Of a DNA stretch of 64,000 nt, positions 25,122-34,792 are shown in pieces. The DNA is taken from contig NVXR01000014.1 of NCBI GenBank assembly GCA_002733995.1, forward strand, positions 1 to 64,000, in the 5' to 3' direction. Below the pieces are notes generated by a model. It was not told the origin of the DNA. It saw only the letters and a list, made by a program, of their open reading frames with translations, and did not search any database. Source of the stretch: Desulfotalea sp. GTDB taxonomy: Bacteria; Desulfobacterota; Desulfobulbia; Desulfobulbales; Desulfocapsaceae. Each line of letters begins with the position of its first letter. Position 1 is the stretch's first letter. The translations under genes were made by a program, and so were the position numbers.

Positions 25122-25400
25122 ATCAAACACCCCATACCATAAAATTATTATGTTTCATCTGTATTATCTATCAAGCAAAACCAGCTGCTTCCACTGTGAC
25201 ATTCGTAGATAGCATTCGCCTATCCCAACCAGCCAATAGTAGCAACGTGAAGATCTGACCTATATATATACATATCGACGGGAGACTGATCTCCTCGATA
25301 CAAGAGGGTCACCGGAAGGGCTTGCCTCTTTTGTAGATAGTATATAAATGGTGGTCTAGGTCCATAAGAATCGGGCTACACTGCCTCAGATCAGCACCAG

Positions 25401-26162
25401 TCAAAGTCCACCACTGACCTTTTTTAGCCCTTCAACATCAAGAATATTCACATCGCCCTGGTCAATAAAAATAAGATTTCTTTCCTGCAGGAGAGACAAA
25501 GCCCTGGAAAACGTCTCCCGGGCAAGACACACATCATTTGCGGAAAAGTTAAGAGGCTTAATGTTGGCAAATTTGGTATTTGCAGCACGTTTAAGACAAC
25601 AAGGGAAGTGAACCCGATTTCTATTATCTAGACTCAACAAATACCCGGCGACCCTAGAAACCGCCTGATTTTTCCTGCAAAGACATATCTTTCTGCACGA
25701 GTCCTCCACATAAGTTGAAAGAACCTTCAGCATTTTACAACCAAGATTCGGCTCTTGTTCTAGTATACCTTGCAGATCAGACCTCCTCCAGACAAAGAAA
25801 GTAGCACCGGTGAGGACCTCGCATGAGTAAGAGTATAGCTGCTCCGGGGACAACACCAGATGAAGCGAAACATAACTTCCCGGGGCGTGCAGGCATCGCA
25901 TACAATCAGAACCATCAACTGTAATATAATACTCCCTGGCCTTCCCGGACATCAGGTAATAGACGTAATCAATAGGATCTTCATCCATAAAGAGAAAGCC
26001 TCCCCGTTTGTACGATTTCAGTTCTCCTTTCTGCATAAGCTCATCCTGCAATCCATCGGGCAGGCCTGAAATAAGGGGAGAGCTTAGCACCATGTTACTC
26101 TCATGACGTGACAGAGTCCCGATACCCGCCCTCTTTTGTGATGTAACGACCGTCATCTCCAT
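25401..26162 (-). CDS. Crp/Fnr-family transcription regulator
   Basis: About 253 residues. A cyclic-nucleotide-type beta-roll covers roughly residues 25-140, followed by the long dimer helix and a winged helix-turn-helix at about 205-245. The recognition helix reads LARETFSRAL; in E. coli CRP the same RETxxR residues contact TGTGA. The phosphate-binding loop of cAMP-binding members is not recognisable. Cys are frequent (DSCRKICLCRKN, FPCC), so a heme or iron-sulfur ligand is conceivable. It would suit the five TGTGA-N6-TCACA sites in this window. ATG 26162 is used; TTG 26174 and ATG 26156 are alternatives. Confidence 0.85.
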   Translation of the reverse strand: MEMTVVTSQKRAGIGTLSRHESNMVLSSPLISGLPDGLQDELMQKGELKSYKRGGFLFMDEDPIDYVYYLMSGKAREYYITVDGSDCMRCLHAPGSYVSLHLVLSPEQLYSYSCEVLTGATFFVWRRSDLQGILEQEPNLGCKMLKVLSTYVEDSCRKICLCRKNQAVSRVAGYLLSLDNRNRVHFPCCLKRAANTKFANIKPLNFSANDVCLARETFSRALSLLQERNLIFIDQGDVNILDVEGLKKVSGGL

Positions 26163-26489
26163 AGCAACACTCAAATATTAATTTGTTTCAGTTAAAGAAA
26201 ATTTCTCAGCAAACTTACGTACCAACATTTGCCGGCACCAGAACCGCCAAATTAGCACTAACTCACAAAGTTGTCAAAGCCTAAATATATTCACAAACCA
26301 GTACAAAAGACTGACCTTTACCAATCTCCATGCAGAGACAAGAGGAAAGAGACCAACCTATATAACCTGAACAATAATGGTACAAGTCAACCTCCGAAGC
26401 GTTTAAACATGAACAGGTCAATTTCCCATACTGCCGTTATTACGCACCTTTCACGCTTTTCTTTACTTATTTATTTTTTTTTATTGTTT

Positions 26490-26531
26490 TGTGATTCAGA
26501 TCACAGAAACATCTTCATGGAGGTGTATATT
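26490..26531 (+). promoter_or_regulatory. Crp-type operator and promoter upstream of the pilus-like operon
   Basis: TGTGATTCAGATCACA (26490-26505) is a near-perfect palindrome. TATATT (26526-26531) follows 20 bases later, putting the operator centre about 40 bases before the expected start of transcription, the class II activator position. The first gene downstream is at 26644. The remaining intergenic DNA (26163-26489) shows no gene. Confidence 0.7.
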
Positions 26532-26643
26532 GCAACCATACTTAGGAACGACTAAACATACGAGCCAATCCTAAGACTATTATTTAAGATGAATTAAAAA
26601 TCTCCATCTCACCACGGAGAACAGACCAAAGGACAAACAAGCG

Positions 26644-26838
26644 ATGGAGCCATCGAGCAATAAAGAAGTTCTTGAGCGGTTCGCTCAACTGTACCAAGAG
26701 GTCTTCGAACATGACGGTTACGGCGACATACGCTTAGAGATGAAGATTTTACGTAGGGGTCAGAAAGAAATCATAATCCACTGTGGTAGGCAGTACAGAT
26801 ACGTAGTGGATTTTGCGAATGAATCTGCCAGGAACTAA
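26644..26838 (+). CDS. Small conserved-looking protein upstream of the pseudopilin operon
   Basis: A 64-residue soluble protein, mixed charged, with a helical first half (EVLERFAQLYQEVFEHDG) and strands after it (EMKILRRGQKEIIIHCGRQYRYVVDF). AAGGA lies 11 bases before the ATG. It is the first frame after the Crp-type promoter and the only good candidate there. The strand pattern could be a small regulatory or binding domain, but I do not recognise it. Confidence 0.5.
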   Translation: MEPSSNKEVLERFAQLYQEVFEHDGYGDIRLEMKILRRGQKEIIIHCGRQYRYVVDFANESARN

Positions 26839-27027
26839 AACAAGGTTTTTCCGGTGGCGATAAGAAGTCGCGCCGACGAATAAGGCGTATTGCGTGAGGG
26901 TCGCAAACACCATGTAACATGCACCACTAATGATAGACATTGTGGTTATTGGACCCTTGGGTTGGGTCGGTGCCAGACACTAATGAGCAGTGCCAAAGAT
27001 GCACTGCACTTTTTGGAGGAAGTTAAG
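26839..27027 (+). ncRNA. Structured leader upstream of first pseudopilin gene
   Basis: The 189 bases before ATG 27028 hold several inverted repeats in series: a TTGCG/CGCAA pair, GACCC (26952-26956) with GGGTC (26964-26968), and GCAGTGC (26987-26993) with GCACTGC (27001-27007). The last ends ten bases before GGAGGA. Such a leader could regulate translation. It does not match the cyclic-di-GMP riboswitch pattern as I know it. Confidence 0.35.
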
Positions 27028-28002
27028 ATGTATAAGTTAAGAAAAAGACTCGCAAGAATGCTCGAAAACCGTAAGAGATTAGGTCAAGATGGATTCACCC
27101 TCCTCGAGCTCCTCGTCGTTGTAGCTATCCTTGCTGCAATCGCAGGAACTGCCACTATCGCCCTTAAAGACACCGATGCGCGTGCCTCTGCCGCCGCCCA
27201 CGTTGCTATGATGGATGAGTTAAACAAAGGTATCCGTACCTATCGCGTTATTAAAAGAAACGAACTTCCATCCCGCTTTGACTCTTTGATGGTAACCGCA
27301 ACAGCTTCACAAGAAAGTGCAGGCGCTGTGGGCCTCATAACGGCCGCTGGCTTTCCGGATACCGATATTGTAACAGCTGTGCTACCAAAAGGTGTGGTTG
27401 ATATAATGGTCGGAGGCGGCTTTGATGCCCTGCAGTATATCAATGAGGAGGGGACATATGGAGATATAGCAGTTGGTGATTGCACAAACGTTAACCTGAA
27501 ATCAACCATCGCCTCTAGAAAAAATTCGGTGGTTGCCGGTAATATTTTCATGAGCCCTGAGGCTAATGGTTGTGGTTACACCGTAGAATTGGCTGATGCA
27601 ATAACTGGCGAGCCTATCGATTTCGCAGGAAAGGAACCTAATGTAGTTCTCTGGAAAGGTGGTAGTGAACGTTTAACTGGCCAGCCAGACGCTGTTCCAG
27701 GCTCCTTTTTCGGTAAAGGTAACTTTGTTTATATGCTCACGGGGGTAGGACCATCTTCTACTTTGTTTAACGCCAACGAGCTTGGCGGTATGACCACTGT
27801 TCCTGTGTATCGTCATGTTAAGACCGACGAGTACAACCGTTTCATCGCCGTGTGGAATATCGGCACGTATGGAGAAGGCTCAGGGGGTACCGATAAGATC
27901 ATTGCCGGCGATCAGATTGAGCTGGTAGCAATCGTTGATGGTGCCCTTGATACCAAAGAAGAAGAGCTTGGCGAATGGGACGGAACCCGCAACACAATCT
28001 AA
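27028..28002 (+). CDS. Pseudopilin (type IV pilin-like)
   Basis: A 324-residue prepilin. A basic 22-residue leader ends in Gly and is followed by FTLLELLVVVAILAAIAG, the class III signal and N-terminal helix with Glu5. The rest is a globular domain with some Cys and many Gly. ATG 27028 is chosen because GGAGGA precedes it and because it yields a proper leader; the frame is open further upstream. It is larger than typical major pseudopilins. First structural gene of the secretion-like operon; the prepilin peptidase is not in the window. Confidence 0.9.
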   Translation: MYKLRKRLARMLENRKRLGQDGFTLLELLVVVAILAAIAGTATIALKDTDARASAAAHVAMMDELNKGIRTYRVIKRNELPSRFDSLMVTATASQESAGAVGLITAAGFPDTDIVTAVLPKGVVDIMVGGGFDALQYINEEGTYGDIAVGDCTNVNLKSTIASRKNSVVAGNIFMSPEANGCGYTVELADAITGEPIDFAGKEPNVVLWKGGSERLTGQPDAVPGSFFGKGNFVYMLTGVGPSSTLFNANELGGMTTVPVYRHVKTDEYNRFIAVWNIGTYGEGSGGTDKIIAGDQIELVAIVDGALDTKEEELGEWDGTRNTI

Positions 28003-28068
28003 CCTAAGTAGCTGTGTGTCTTAGAGGGTGGCAGACATGTCACTCTCGCCTTCATAGTACTACCTCTA

Positions 28069-28117
28069 GCCGGGGTCGGATCACCGTTTTCACGTCATCT
28101 CTTGATTCGACTCCGGC
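28069..28117 (+). other. Long hairpin between first pseudopilin and lipoprotein genes
   Basis: GCCGGGGTCG (28069-28078) pairs with CGACTCCGGC (28108-28117) through ten positions with one G-U pair. It lies in a 236-base gap inside the operon. Lacking a T-run, it may slow transcription or protect the 3' end of the pseudopilin message, allowing a higher pseudopilin level. Confidence 0.45.
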
Positions 28118-28238
28118 ATCTGTACGCCCTAGGTCCAGAGACTTTTATCTGAAACACACGGGCTGAAAATACTATGACTCTCACCCCACCCCGCAGCATG
28201 GAAGTGTATTGCAGTAAACTTAAAAAAGGAGATGGACA

Positions 28239-28589
28239 TTGCCCGAAATAATACGAACCACGAGATTTGTCGGCTTCATTTTTTTTGCATCACTTATACT
28301 TACGGGTTGTGGCGAATCTCCGGATGTTGAGTTGATGAAATCGGGGCTCACCAGGGTCGGCATGGCTAAAGACCAGGCAAAATGCTACGCAGAAGCCGCT
28401 GAAGACACGGTAAAAGGTGAACCCTATAACTATATCGCCAGACTCATGGGAGAAGGCCTTGGGGAGAAAAAAGCAATCAACAAGGCCCGGCGTAAGTTTG
28501 GAGCCGATTTCAAAACACCCTTAGAAGAAGCCAGAAAGAATTGCCTTAACCCAATACCTGCACCAACAGATACGGATGCAAACAAATAA
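28239..28589 (+). CDS. Small lipoprotein of the pilus-like operon
   Basis: A 116-residue protein starting with TTG 28239, which has AGGAG seven bases before it. A hydrophobic segment ends in the lipobox LTGC (Cys25). The mature part is helical with two more Cys (KCYAEAAED and KNCLNP) that could form a disulfide. It overlaps the next pseudopilin gene by 14 bases. Possibly a pilotin-like or assembly lipoprotein; inference from position. Confidence 0.75.
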   Translation: MPEIIRTTRFVGFIFFASLILTGCGESPDVELMKSGLTRVGMAKDQAKCYAEAAEDTVKGEPYNYIARLMGEGLGEKKAINKARRKFGADFKTPLEEARKNCLNPIPAPTDTDANK

Positions 28590-29382
28590 ACGATCCCAAG
28601 CGGGATTCACACTTATCGAAATGCTGGTAGTGGTCTCTCTGCTTGCGGCAACGGCCTATATTGCAACAGGGGCGTACAGCCATTTCCTGCGCCATTCGGA
28701 AGAGCAACTTGTCTATGGCGAAATGCAGGAGATAGCCAATGCAATCAGGCAATTTAAGCAGGACAGCGGATATTATCCAAAGACTGGACCTTTTGATCTT
28801 TCCCTCGTAGCAGCAGATCACGGCAGGGTGCACAGAAGTGATTTACCTTCGTTTATAAACGGGAGACCAGACGCTGAAATTAGACGTTGGTTTTACTCTC
28901 CAGCCAACTTATACCAACTGACTTCAGCCAAGAAGCTCACGACAAACCACCCACTTGGAGAGTGGAATGCGGAAACGGGTCGTGGCTGGCGAGGTCCATA
29001 TATTGTTGGTTTTAAAGACGGTTATGTGGATATCCGTAGTGGTATCAACAGCGACCTTAGTGACGATGTTGCCAAGCGATCAGCAGGAGATAAGACCGGG
29101 GATCCATTGACTGGAACTAATATTAAAGATGTAACTGGCCTTGCTGATTCATTTATCCATAAATTTATAACAATCGACGGCAACACTCTGCTCGATTGGA
29201 GTCGAACGCACAGAGGTTCCGCCACGAACAGATTAAGTGTGGCAAGATGGGGCCGCCCATATCTTGTATTTGGCTGGAACGGCAAACCTCAACTGGTAAG
29301 TATGGGCCCTAATGGCATCTTCAACGAACCGACAAAAGACGACAAAACAAAACCAGACGATATTGTTTTACAGATTGAGTGA
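28576..29382 (+). CDS. Pseudopilin (GspG-like)
   Basis: A 268-residue prepilin. The nine-residue leader ends in Gly, then FTLIEMLVVVSLLAATAYIA follows with Glu5. The C-terminal part has the GspG-type layout: WGRPYLVF, then a SMGPNG turn and an acidic stretch that may bind calcium. Longer than GspG (about 150 residues) because of an insertion after the helix. Likely structural subunit or tip protein of the filament. Confidence 0.9.
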   Translation: MQTNKRSQAGFTLIEMLVVVSLLAATAYIATGAYSHFLRHSEEQLVYGEMQEIANAIRQFKQDSGYYPKTGPFDLSLVAADHGRVHRSDLPSFINGRPDAEIRRWFYSPANLYQLTSAKKLTTNHPLGEWNAETGRGWRGPYIVGFKDGYVDIRSGINSDLSDDVAKRSAGDKTGDPLTGTNIKDVTGLADSFIHKFITIDGNTLLDWSRTHRGSATNRLSVARWGRPYLVFGWNGKPQLVSMGPNGIFNEPTKDDKTKPDDIVLQIE

Positions 29383-29389
29383 ATCGAAA

Positions 29390-29851
29390 ATGAAATTAAT
29401 AACAACACCACTGCTCCTCCTTTTTATATGCCTCACAATCCTGGTACCATCCGCCATGGCCGTGCAGAGCGAAGAGTTCACCAGGATAGAGTTGGATCAG
29501 TTTATAGAACAGCAGAAGGCAAGCCTTATGGGCAGAAAAAAGTTGATCACCATGGCTGCACCGGTGAATTTTACCGCCAAGATGAAGCGTTTTCCTGAAG
29601 AAAAAGAAATGTCCTATATCTACGAGGCAATGCGGGTCTCTGGTGTCTCCCCTCTACCCGAGGTTAAGCACCGGATGTTTATTGAATCCAACGGTGGACG
29701 TATCCTCCCTGTGTACGTAGAAAAAGCCACGGTTGAAAAAATCAACCAAGATTTAAAGGAAGAGCAGACGGCCAATTTTCTTGCCTACCATGTCTACACC
29801 TACTCAAAAGGCCCCGCCTTCTTAATTGTTGACTTTACCCCTATTAAATAA
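29390..29851 (+). CDS. Exported protein of the pilus-like operon
   Basis: A 153-residue protein with a clear signal peptide (hydrophobic core LLLLFICLTILVPSAMA, cleavage after AMA). The mature part is about 130 residues, basic and of mixed strands and helices, with no Cys. ATG 29390 is in the frame that gives the signal peptide; upstream in-frame codons overlap the pseudopilin gene. Not recognised; expected in the periplasm with the assembly machinery. Confidence 0.75.
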   Translation: MKLITTPLLLLFICLTILVPSAMAVQSEEFTRIELDQFIEQQKASLMGRKKLITMAAPVNFTAKMKRFPEEKEMSYIYEAMRVSGVSPLPEVKHRMFIESNGGRILPVYVEKATVEKINQDLKEEQTANFLAYHVYTYSKGPAFLIVDFTPIK

Positions 29852-29868
29852 CAGCAGAGTTGTTGACC

Positions 29869-31230
29869 ATGCGATATCTATCCCCCAAACATACGCTCCT
29901 TAATTCCCGGAGCGGTTTCACCCTCATTGAGCTGCTGATGGTCGTCACCATCATGTCAGCCGTCGCCTGGATGAGCCTCGGGGTGGTAAATAACAATATG
30001 GACCAAGTACGCTTTGATGACACCAAAAACCGCCTAGAAACAATAAAAAGGGCCATTATCGGTGATACCTCTCGTACAATTAATGGCCAGTCTGAGATCC
30101 GCGGCTATGTCGCTGATATGGGGGGGCTACCACCCCATCTCCAGGCCTTATTGCAGAAAAATTACTGCGCAGGGTTCCCTCAGATCAACAACAAAGCAGA
30201 TTGCGAGGCAGCCGCTACAAACGCATGGGTTGTGCAGGGAGGATATTGCACAAACCACACTGCTACAAATCCTACGACCTGTAGTAGTGCTAGTCCAATC
30301 GGTACTTGGATGGCTGGGTACAGTTATGACAGTAAATACAATCTTTGGACTGGCTGGAACGGACCGTACCTAACCGCCAAAGAACTTAGAGATTACCCAA
30401 AGTTTAGGGATGGTTGGGGGAATGAGAATACGACGAGTGCCAATAACTTTGGCTGGAAAGTCACCTCGGGCACCGACTTCACGATTCAAAGCTACGGTAA
30501 AGACGGCGTTGCATCAACCACAGGAGTCAGTTTTTATGAAGCAGATTACCCCCCAAGCGCGACATCACCCTACCATCCGCTTATTACAAAAAATGAATAC
30601 ACAAATATTATCACTGGCGAAGGAGCGACCGCCACTGCCGAGGATGGTAAAAATGGCATAATCATTAATTTTGGCACCCCAGAAGCGTGTTGGGGCTGTT
30701 GGGATGGCAGTGCTTACCTGCACTTCAACCCGTCCGAATCGTCCGAACCGTCCAACCCCGCAGACAGAAAAAATTGCGAAGCAGTCTCTACGAATCGTTG
30801 GAGACCCAAGATTGGTGTTGCTGATCCAACAATGTGCACTGGTTCTACTCCACCTACTCCACCTGCTCCACCTACAGATGCTATAGGTGTGTGGCTACAA
30901 ACATCTTACCCAAAAGAGAACATATGCATGCGAGTAGCCTATCGAGCAGCGGGTATAATCACAACAATTGATTCAGCCGGCAATGACATCAACAATTCGG
31001 TGGATAACACCTTTACATGGGACGGATCACGCCAAAGGTTAACGTTTATTTTTAAAGATAAGCAAACCCTGCCCATGGGAATCCTTGCCTACAATCTTTT
31101 TGAATATGACACGGCAACAACTCCTAAATGCTCAGAAACGGCTCTCTTCCAGGTCGAAAACAACTATTGGACCCCATTCACCATAGTACCAAAAACTTCA
31201 ACAACACCACTAATCTGGAAACTCCAATAA
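29869..31230 (+). CDS. Large pseudopilin
   Basis: A 453-residue prepilin. After a leader of about 17 residues ending in Gly comes FTLIELLMVVTIMSAVAW with Glu5. The globular part has several Cys-containing loops (NKADCEAAATNAWVVQGGYC, and a similar KNCEAVSTNRW segment later), which look like an internal duplication, and a Pro-rich linker (PPTPPAPPTD). A WGNENTT...SYGKDG segment recalls the GspG-type calcium loop. Its size suggests a minor pilin with an adhesive or binding domain. ATG 29869 is preferred to TTG 29860. Confidence 0.85.
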   Translation: MRYLSPKHTLLNSRSGFTLIELLMVVTIMSAVAWMSLGVVNNNMDQVRFDDTKNRLETIKRAIIGDTSRTINGQSEIRGYVADMGGLPPHLQALLQKNYCAGFPQINNKADCEAAATNAWVVQGGYCTNHTATNPTTCSSASPIGTWMAGYSYDSKYNLWTGWNGPYLTAKELRDYPKFRDGWGNENTTSANNFGWKVTSGTDFTIQSYGKDGVASTTGVSFYEADYPPSATSPYHPLITKNEYTNIITGEGATATAEDGKNGIIINFGTPEACWGCWDGSAYLHFNPSESSEPSNPADRKNCEAVSTNRWRPKIGVADPTMCTGSTPPTPPAPPTDAIGVWLQTSYPKENICMRVAYRAAGIITTIDSAGNDINNSVDNTFTWDGSRQRLTFIFKDKQTLPMGILAYNLFEYDTATTPKCSETALFQVENNYWTPFTIVPKTSTTPLIWKLQ

Positions 31231-31268
31231 ACATCTGAGGCCGGTGGGCGGCGCATAGAGACAAAGCA

Positions 31269-33041
31269 ATGGCAAAATTAAATATATTACAAAAGATAAA
31301 AAGTATTAAAAAAACCACCCCGGCAAAAACTGACAATTGCGCCTGCATAGATGTTGAGCAAAAAGGTTTTTCACGCCCCAGATCACCAAAACAAATCATC
31401 GTGTTTGAGAGCAGTGGAGCAGGCCTGAGCGGTGCCTTGATTGGTTGTAGTATCTTCCCCTCTAGGATGACAATCAGGGCATCTGCTCTTTCTACCGCCA
31501 TTGAGCCAAAAGACGCCATTGCAGAAATTGTAACAGAACTAAAAAAACAAACCGGAAAGACACTGCCTAAAACGGCTATTCTTGTCACTTCCTCTGCCGC
31601 CGGTGATCTGCTTTACCTTCCTGTTGATCCTAAAAAGAAGATGGCCAAGGCCCAGATGAGCGAGATGGTCCGTTGGGAACTTGAAGAACTGTTTGTGGAA
31701 CAAAATGATATCTGGTCCATAGGCGCCCTGGTTCAGAGCCGTGGCTATCTGAGCCAAGGGGATCGTCAGGCATGCGAAGAACTCGTGGAGGCCGAAGGTG
31801 GCCGGATAAACTCCAACATTTATAACGAGTACATTAGCAAAGAGCAACTTAGCGAATGCCTCAACCTCCAGGAACAATTTCTGGCCCAAGATGAAGAACT
31901 CGCCCCCGGCTGGAGCTGCCATGCAGACGCTGAAGAGATGGACAGTTATACCTGGTATGGGATGGCTATTGGTGATGGTATCCGCAGACGCTGGGTTGCA
32001 GCGTGCGCTAAAGGTGGCCTTTCTTTACGCTGGGTCTACCCACGACTGGGCTGCGGCACAGCACTTATTAGAGACGACTCAAGCTGGGTCCTAGTTGATA
32101 TAACCCAAGAACAACTCGCATTTTTTAGCGGCACGGGTGACAGATTACAGTCCTTTAGCCGTAAATCATGCCGCTATGGCCTTAGCGAAGTTGAGCCAAT
32201 TACAGACAGCTTACGCGCCATCCTCCACCCAGATATTAAGACTATCTACCTCTCCTGCCCTCCGGAACAGAGCCACACCCTACACGACTCTATCAGCACA
32301 GTATTTGGTCAGCGGGTAGTGCTGCTCGAAGGGACTGATATGTCCTTTGACCAAGATAAAGGGGTGGCAAGTTCTCTTTCCATGAATGCTGCTGCCGCGC
32401 ATATGCTTGGTCTTGTCAAGAGTCACCTGCTCACCAGGGTAGAGGCTGCTCCCCCCGGCCCTCCCATCTGGAAAGACAAACAGCTCTACCCATGGGCGGC
32501 TATGGTTATACTTCTCATAGCCATCGGTTCTCTACATACCTTTCTCAACGAACAGGCTGCGGCCAACGAATGGGCCCTTGAGAAGGCAGAGATTAAATTT
32601 GATAAGAAAAAGAAAATCAAGCAACAGGCAATGGCCACCCTAAGTGAAGTAAGACAGCTGGAAAAACAACTCCACGCAAAAGAAGAAATACTCAAGGAGC
32701 AACAACGGCAGAGCATAGTTCTTAATACCATAATCCGCAAACGCCAGGACCTTGTCCCCGGAATTATTGAAGCCCTTGGCGAGTCTGTAAATAACCTGGT
32801 GGTACTCAAAATGCTTGAAGAAGCTGAAGACCGATCCGGCTTCTACCTTGAGGGCTGGGCCTTAAAGGATACCGAGGGACAGCTTTTCACCAAGGCGCTC
32901 AGTGAAAACTTGAAAAAGTGGAACTATAAACTCAGCAATATCAGTCTGAGTAGGGGCAAAAGCAAACAAGGCCTCGATGGCTTTGTCCTCAAACTCAACA
33001 TGGTGACAACTCTGCCACTAAAAGGTGATGGAGATGCTTAA
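31269..33041 (+). CDS. PilM-PilN-like fusion (GspL-like)
   Basis: A 590-residue protein. Residues about 40-400 have an actin-like ATPase pattern of the PilM/GspL cytoplasmic domain (for example MVRWELEELF and WVLVDITQEQLAFF). A single membrane helix follows (YPWAAMVILLIAIGSL, about 430), then a coiled coil and a small periplasmic domain as in PilN or GspL. The fusion makes one inner-membrane platform protein out of two pilus proteins. The first 40 residues are basic and hold two Cys. It overlaps the next gene by eight bases. Confidence 0.85.
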   Translation: MAKLNILQKIKSIKKTTPAKTDNCACIDVEQKGFSRPRSPKQIIVFESSGAGLSGALIGCSIFPSRMTIRASALSTAIEPKDAIAEIVTELKKQTGKTLPKTAILVTSSAAGDLLYLPVDPKKKMAKAQMSEMVRWELEELFVEQNDIWSIGALVQSRGYLSQGDRQACEELVEAEGGRINSNIYNEYISKEQLSECLNLQEQFLAQDEELAPGWSCHADAEEMDSYTWYGMAIGDGIRRRWVAACAKGGLSLRWVYPRLGCGTALIRDDSSWVLVDITQEQLAFFSGTGDRLQSFSRKSCRYGLSEVEPITDSLRAILHPDIKTIYLSCPPEQSHTLHDSISTVFGQRVVLLEGTDMSFDQDKGVASSLSMNAAAAHMLGLVKSHLLTRVEAAPPGPPIWKDKQLYPWAAMVILLIAIGSLHTFLNEQAAANEWALEKAEIKFDKKKKIKQQAMATLSEVRQLEKQLHAKEEILKEQQRQSIVLNTIIRKRQDLVPGIIEALGESVNNLVVLKMLEEAEDRSGFYLEGWALKDTEGQLFTKALSENLKKWNYKLSNISLSRGKSKQGLDGFVLKLNMVTTLPLKGDGDA

Positions 33042-33687
33042 TAAATGGCGACGACTTTCCTCCAAAGAAAGGATGCAATACAAGCTTGTTTGCCTGTTTC
33101 TGATAGCAGGTTTGTATGGGCTTGTCTTTTATCCCAGCGCCCATGCTAGATATTTTGAATCCGAAAAAATGCTCCATAGAAAGCTCGATCGTATAAAGAA
33201 AAGGACGTCCATGGTGAACATTCAAAATAGTGGTGGAAATCCCAAAGTTATACAGCGGAGAATTGATAAAATAGACAAAAAAATTGCGGCAACAATCGCT
33301 GAGTTCGACGAACTTGACACCGGTTTCGCTCCTATTGACTCCACCGAGATCCAACAACTGCTACTGCTGGAAATTTCCAAACTGGCCGAGCGTACAGGTC
33401 TAGAGCTGATCTCCGTTGCCCAAAAAGGCTATACCCGTAAAGGGGAGCTGAGCATAGCACCGATCGACCCGATTCTGAACCGCCCACTGCTCATGGTTAT
33501 TGCCAACGGCGATTACTTTACACTGCTCGACTTCCTCCACGGCCTAAAAGATCTTTCTTTTTACGTGTCTGTTATGAACCTCAAAATGTACACAGAACTT
33601 AATAGTGAAGAGAAGGCTTCCATGCACATGCATTCCAGTGAGCTGCCACCAGGAACTCTTACCGTAGCCCTTGAGCTATCAATCTGA
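33034..33687 (+). CDS. PilO/GspM-like inner-membrane protein
   Basis: About 217 residues: one N-terminal membrane helix (LVCLFLIAGLYGLVFY), a coiled-coil stretch and a ferredoxin-like periplasmic domain, the layout of PilO and GspM. ATG 33034 has AGGTG at the right distance; GTG 33025 and ATG 33028 are in frame. It should form the periplasmic part of the alignment complex with the PilM-PilN fusion and the PilP-like protein. Confidence 0.8.
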   Translation: MLNKWRRLSSKERMQYKLVCLFLIAGLYGLVFYPSAHARYFESEKMLHRKLDRIKKRTSMVNIQNSGGNPKVIQRRIDKIDKKIAATIAEFDELDTGFAPIDSTEIQQLLLLEISKLAERTGLELISVAQKGYTRKGELSIAPIDPILNRPLLMVIANGDYFTLLDFLHGLKDLSFYVSVMNLKMYTELNSEEKASMHMHSSELPPGTLTVALELSI

Positions 33688-33701
33688 AAAGAAAATAAAC
33701 C

Positions 33702-34790
33702 ATGGAAAATTCTAGACAACAATTTGACGCCTTACTTGCGACCTGTGTACAAAAAGGTGCATCGGATATGCACCTCTCAAGCGATGAACTTATCTGTTTC
33801 CGCATCCATGGTATTCTCTCCACCTTTGGGGATACCCTTTTCAGTGCCAAGAACGTGGAGGCGATGGCCCAGTCCGTTATGACCGAAAAACAATTTGCAG
33901 ACTTCCACCTCAATAAATCTCTGGATATGGGCTATTTCGATCCTGCTGGTGATAGGTTTCGGATCAACTGCTATTGGGCAATGGGCAAACCCGCCATGGC
34001 CATCCGGTATCTCGACCAGCGTCTACTTTCCTTTGAAGAACTTTTTCTACCACAACAGTTAAGAGAACTTGCCAATCTCCACTCTGGCCTTGTGCTGGTT
34101 ACCGGAGCAACAGGTAGCGGCAAGTCGTCCACCCTTGCGGTACTGCTCAATGAGATTAACGAGACCAGAAGCTGCCACATTATCACGGTGGAAGATCCGG
34201 TGGAGTTTGTCCACAAGAATAAAAAAGGCATCATCCATCACCGGGAAGTTCATAACGATGTTCCCAGCTATGCCGATGCTATGCGGGCTGCTCTACGTGA
34301 AGATCCGGATGTGATCATGGTGGGAGAAATGCGCGATCTTGAAACAATGCAGGCGGCAATCACCGCCGCAGAAACCGGACATCTGGTCTTTTCCACCCTG
34401 CACACCGGCGAAGCAATTGGCGCCATCGAACGATTTATCGGCCATTTTGGCGGGGAAGAACAGTCCGTTGCCCGCCACCGTCTCGGCATGGTTCTACGCG
34501 CCGTTATCTCCCAAAGACTAGTGGTAAAGCGAGACGGCAAAGGACGGGTTCCAGCGGTTGAACTCCTCTCCGTGAACATGGCTGTTGCCAATATGATCCA
34601 GTCGTCCAAAACCAGGCAGATATACTCCCTAATGGAGTCCAGTGGTGATGGCACCATGTGGACCCTTGATCAGGACCTTGCCAAGCTTGTGAAAAACAAC
34701 ATCATCACCAAAGACGTGGCCCTTAGAACCTGTAATGACAGAAACAGTTTTGACAAAATGGTCAACGTCGCTCCAAGAGGAAACCGCTAA
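33702..34790 (+). CDS. PilT-like ATPase
   Basis: A 362-residue secretion ATPase with the length and motifs of PilT: Walker A GATGSGKSST (around 131), the Asp box ITVEDPVEF, Walker B VIMVGEMRD and the His box HLVFSTLHT. The C-terminal AIRNLIRE motif of retraction ATPases is not evident. It would drive filament retraction or dynamics. Its presence beside a PilB-like extension ATPase is typical of type IV pili rather than of type II secretion. Confidence 0.9.
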   Translation: MENSRQQFDALLATCVQKGASDMHLSSDELICFRIHGILSTFGDTLFSAKNVEAMAQSVMTEKQFADFHLNKSLDMGYFDPAGDRFRINCYWAMGKPAMAIRYLDQRLLSFEELFLPQQLRELANLHSGLVLVTGATGSGKSSTLAVLLNEINETRSCHIITVEDPVEFVHKNKKGIIHHREVHNDVPSYADAMRAALREDPDVIMVGEMRDLETMQAAITAAETGHLVFSTLHTGEAIGAIERFIGHFGGEEQSVARHRLGMVLRAVISQRLVVKRDGKGRVPAVELLSVNMAVANMIQSSKTRQIYSLMESSGDGTMWTLDQDLAKLVKNNIITKDVALRTCNDRNSFDKMVNVAPRGNR

Positions 34791-34792
34791 TT

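Noticed and set aside
26271..26555. 94-codon frame upstream of the pilus-like operon
   Set aside because: It covers the Crp-type operator and a T-rich stretch, has no ribosome site and no domain pattern.
26839..27027. Cyclic-di-GMP riboswitch before the pseudopilin gene
   Set aside because: Expected by context, but I could not place the conserved GEMM elements (A-rich junction, GNRA loop and receptor) in the sequence; only generic hairpins remain.
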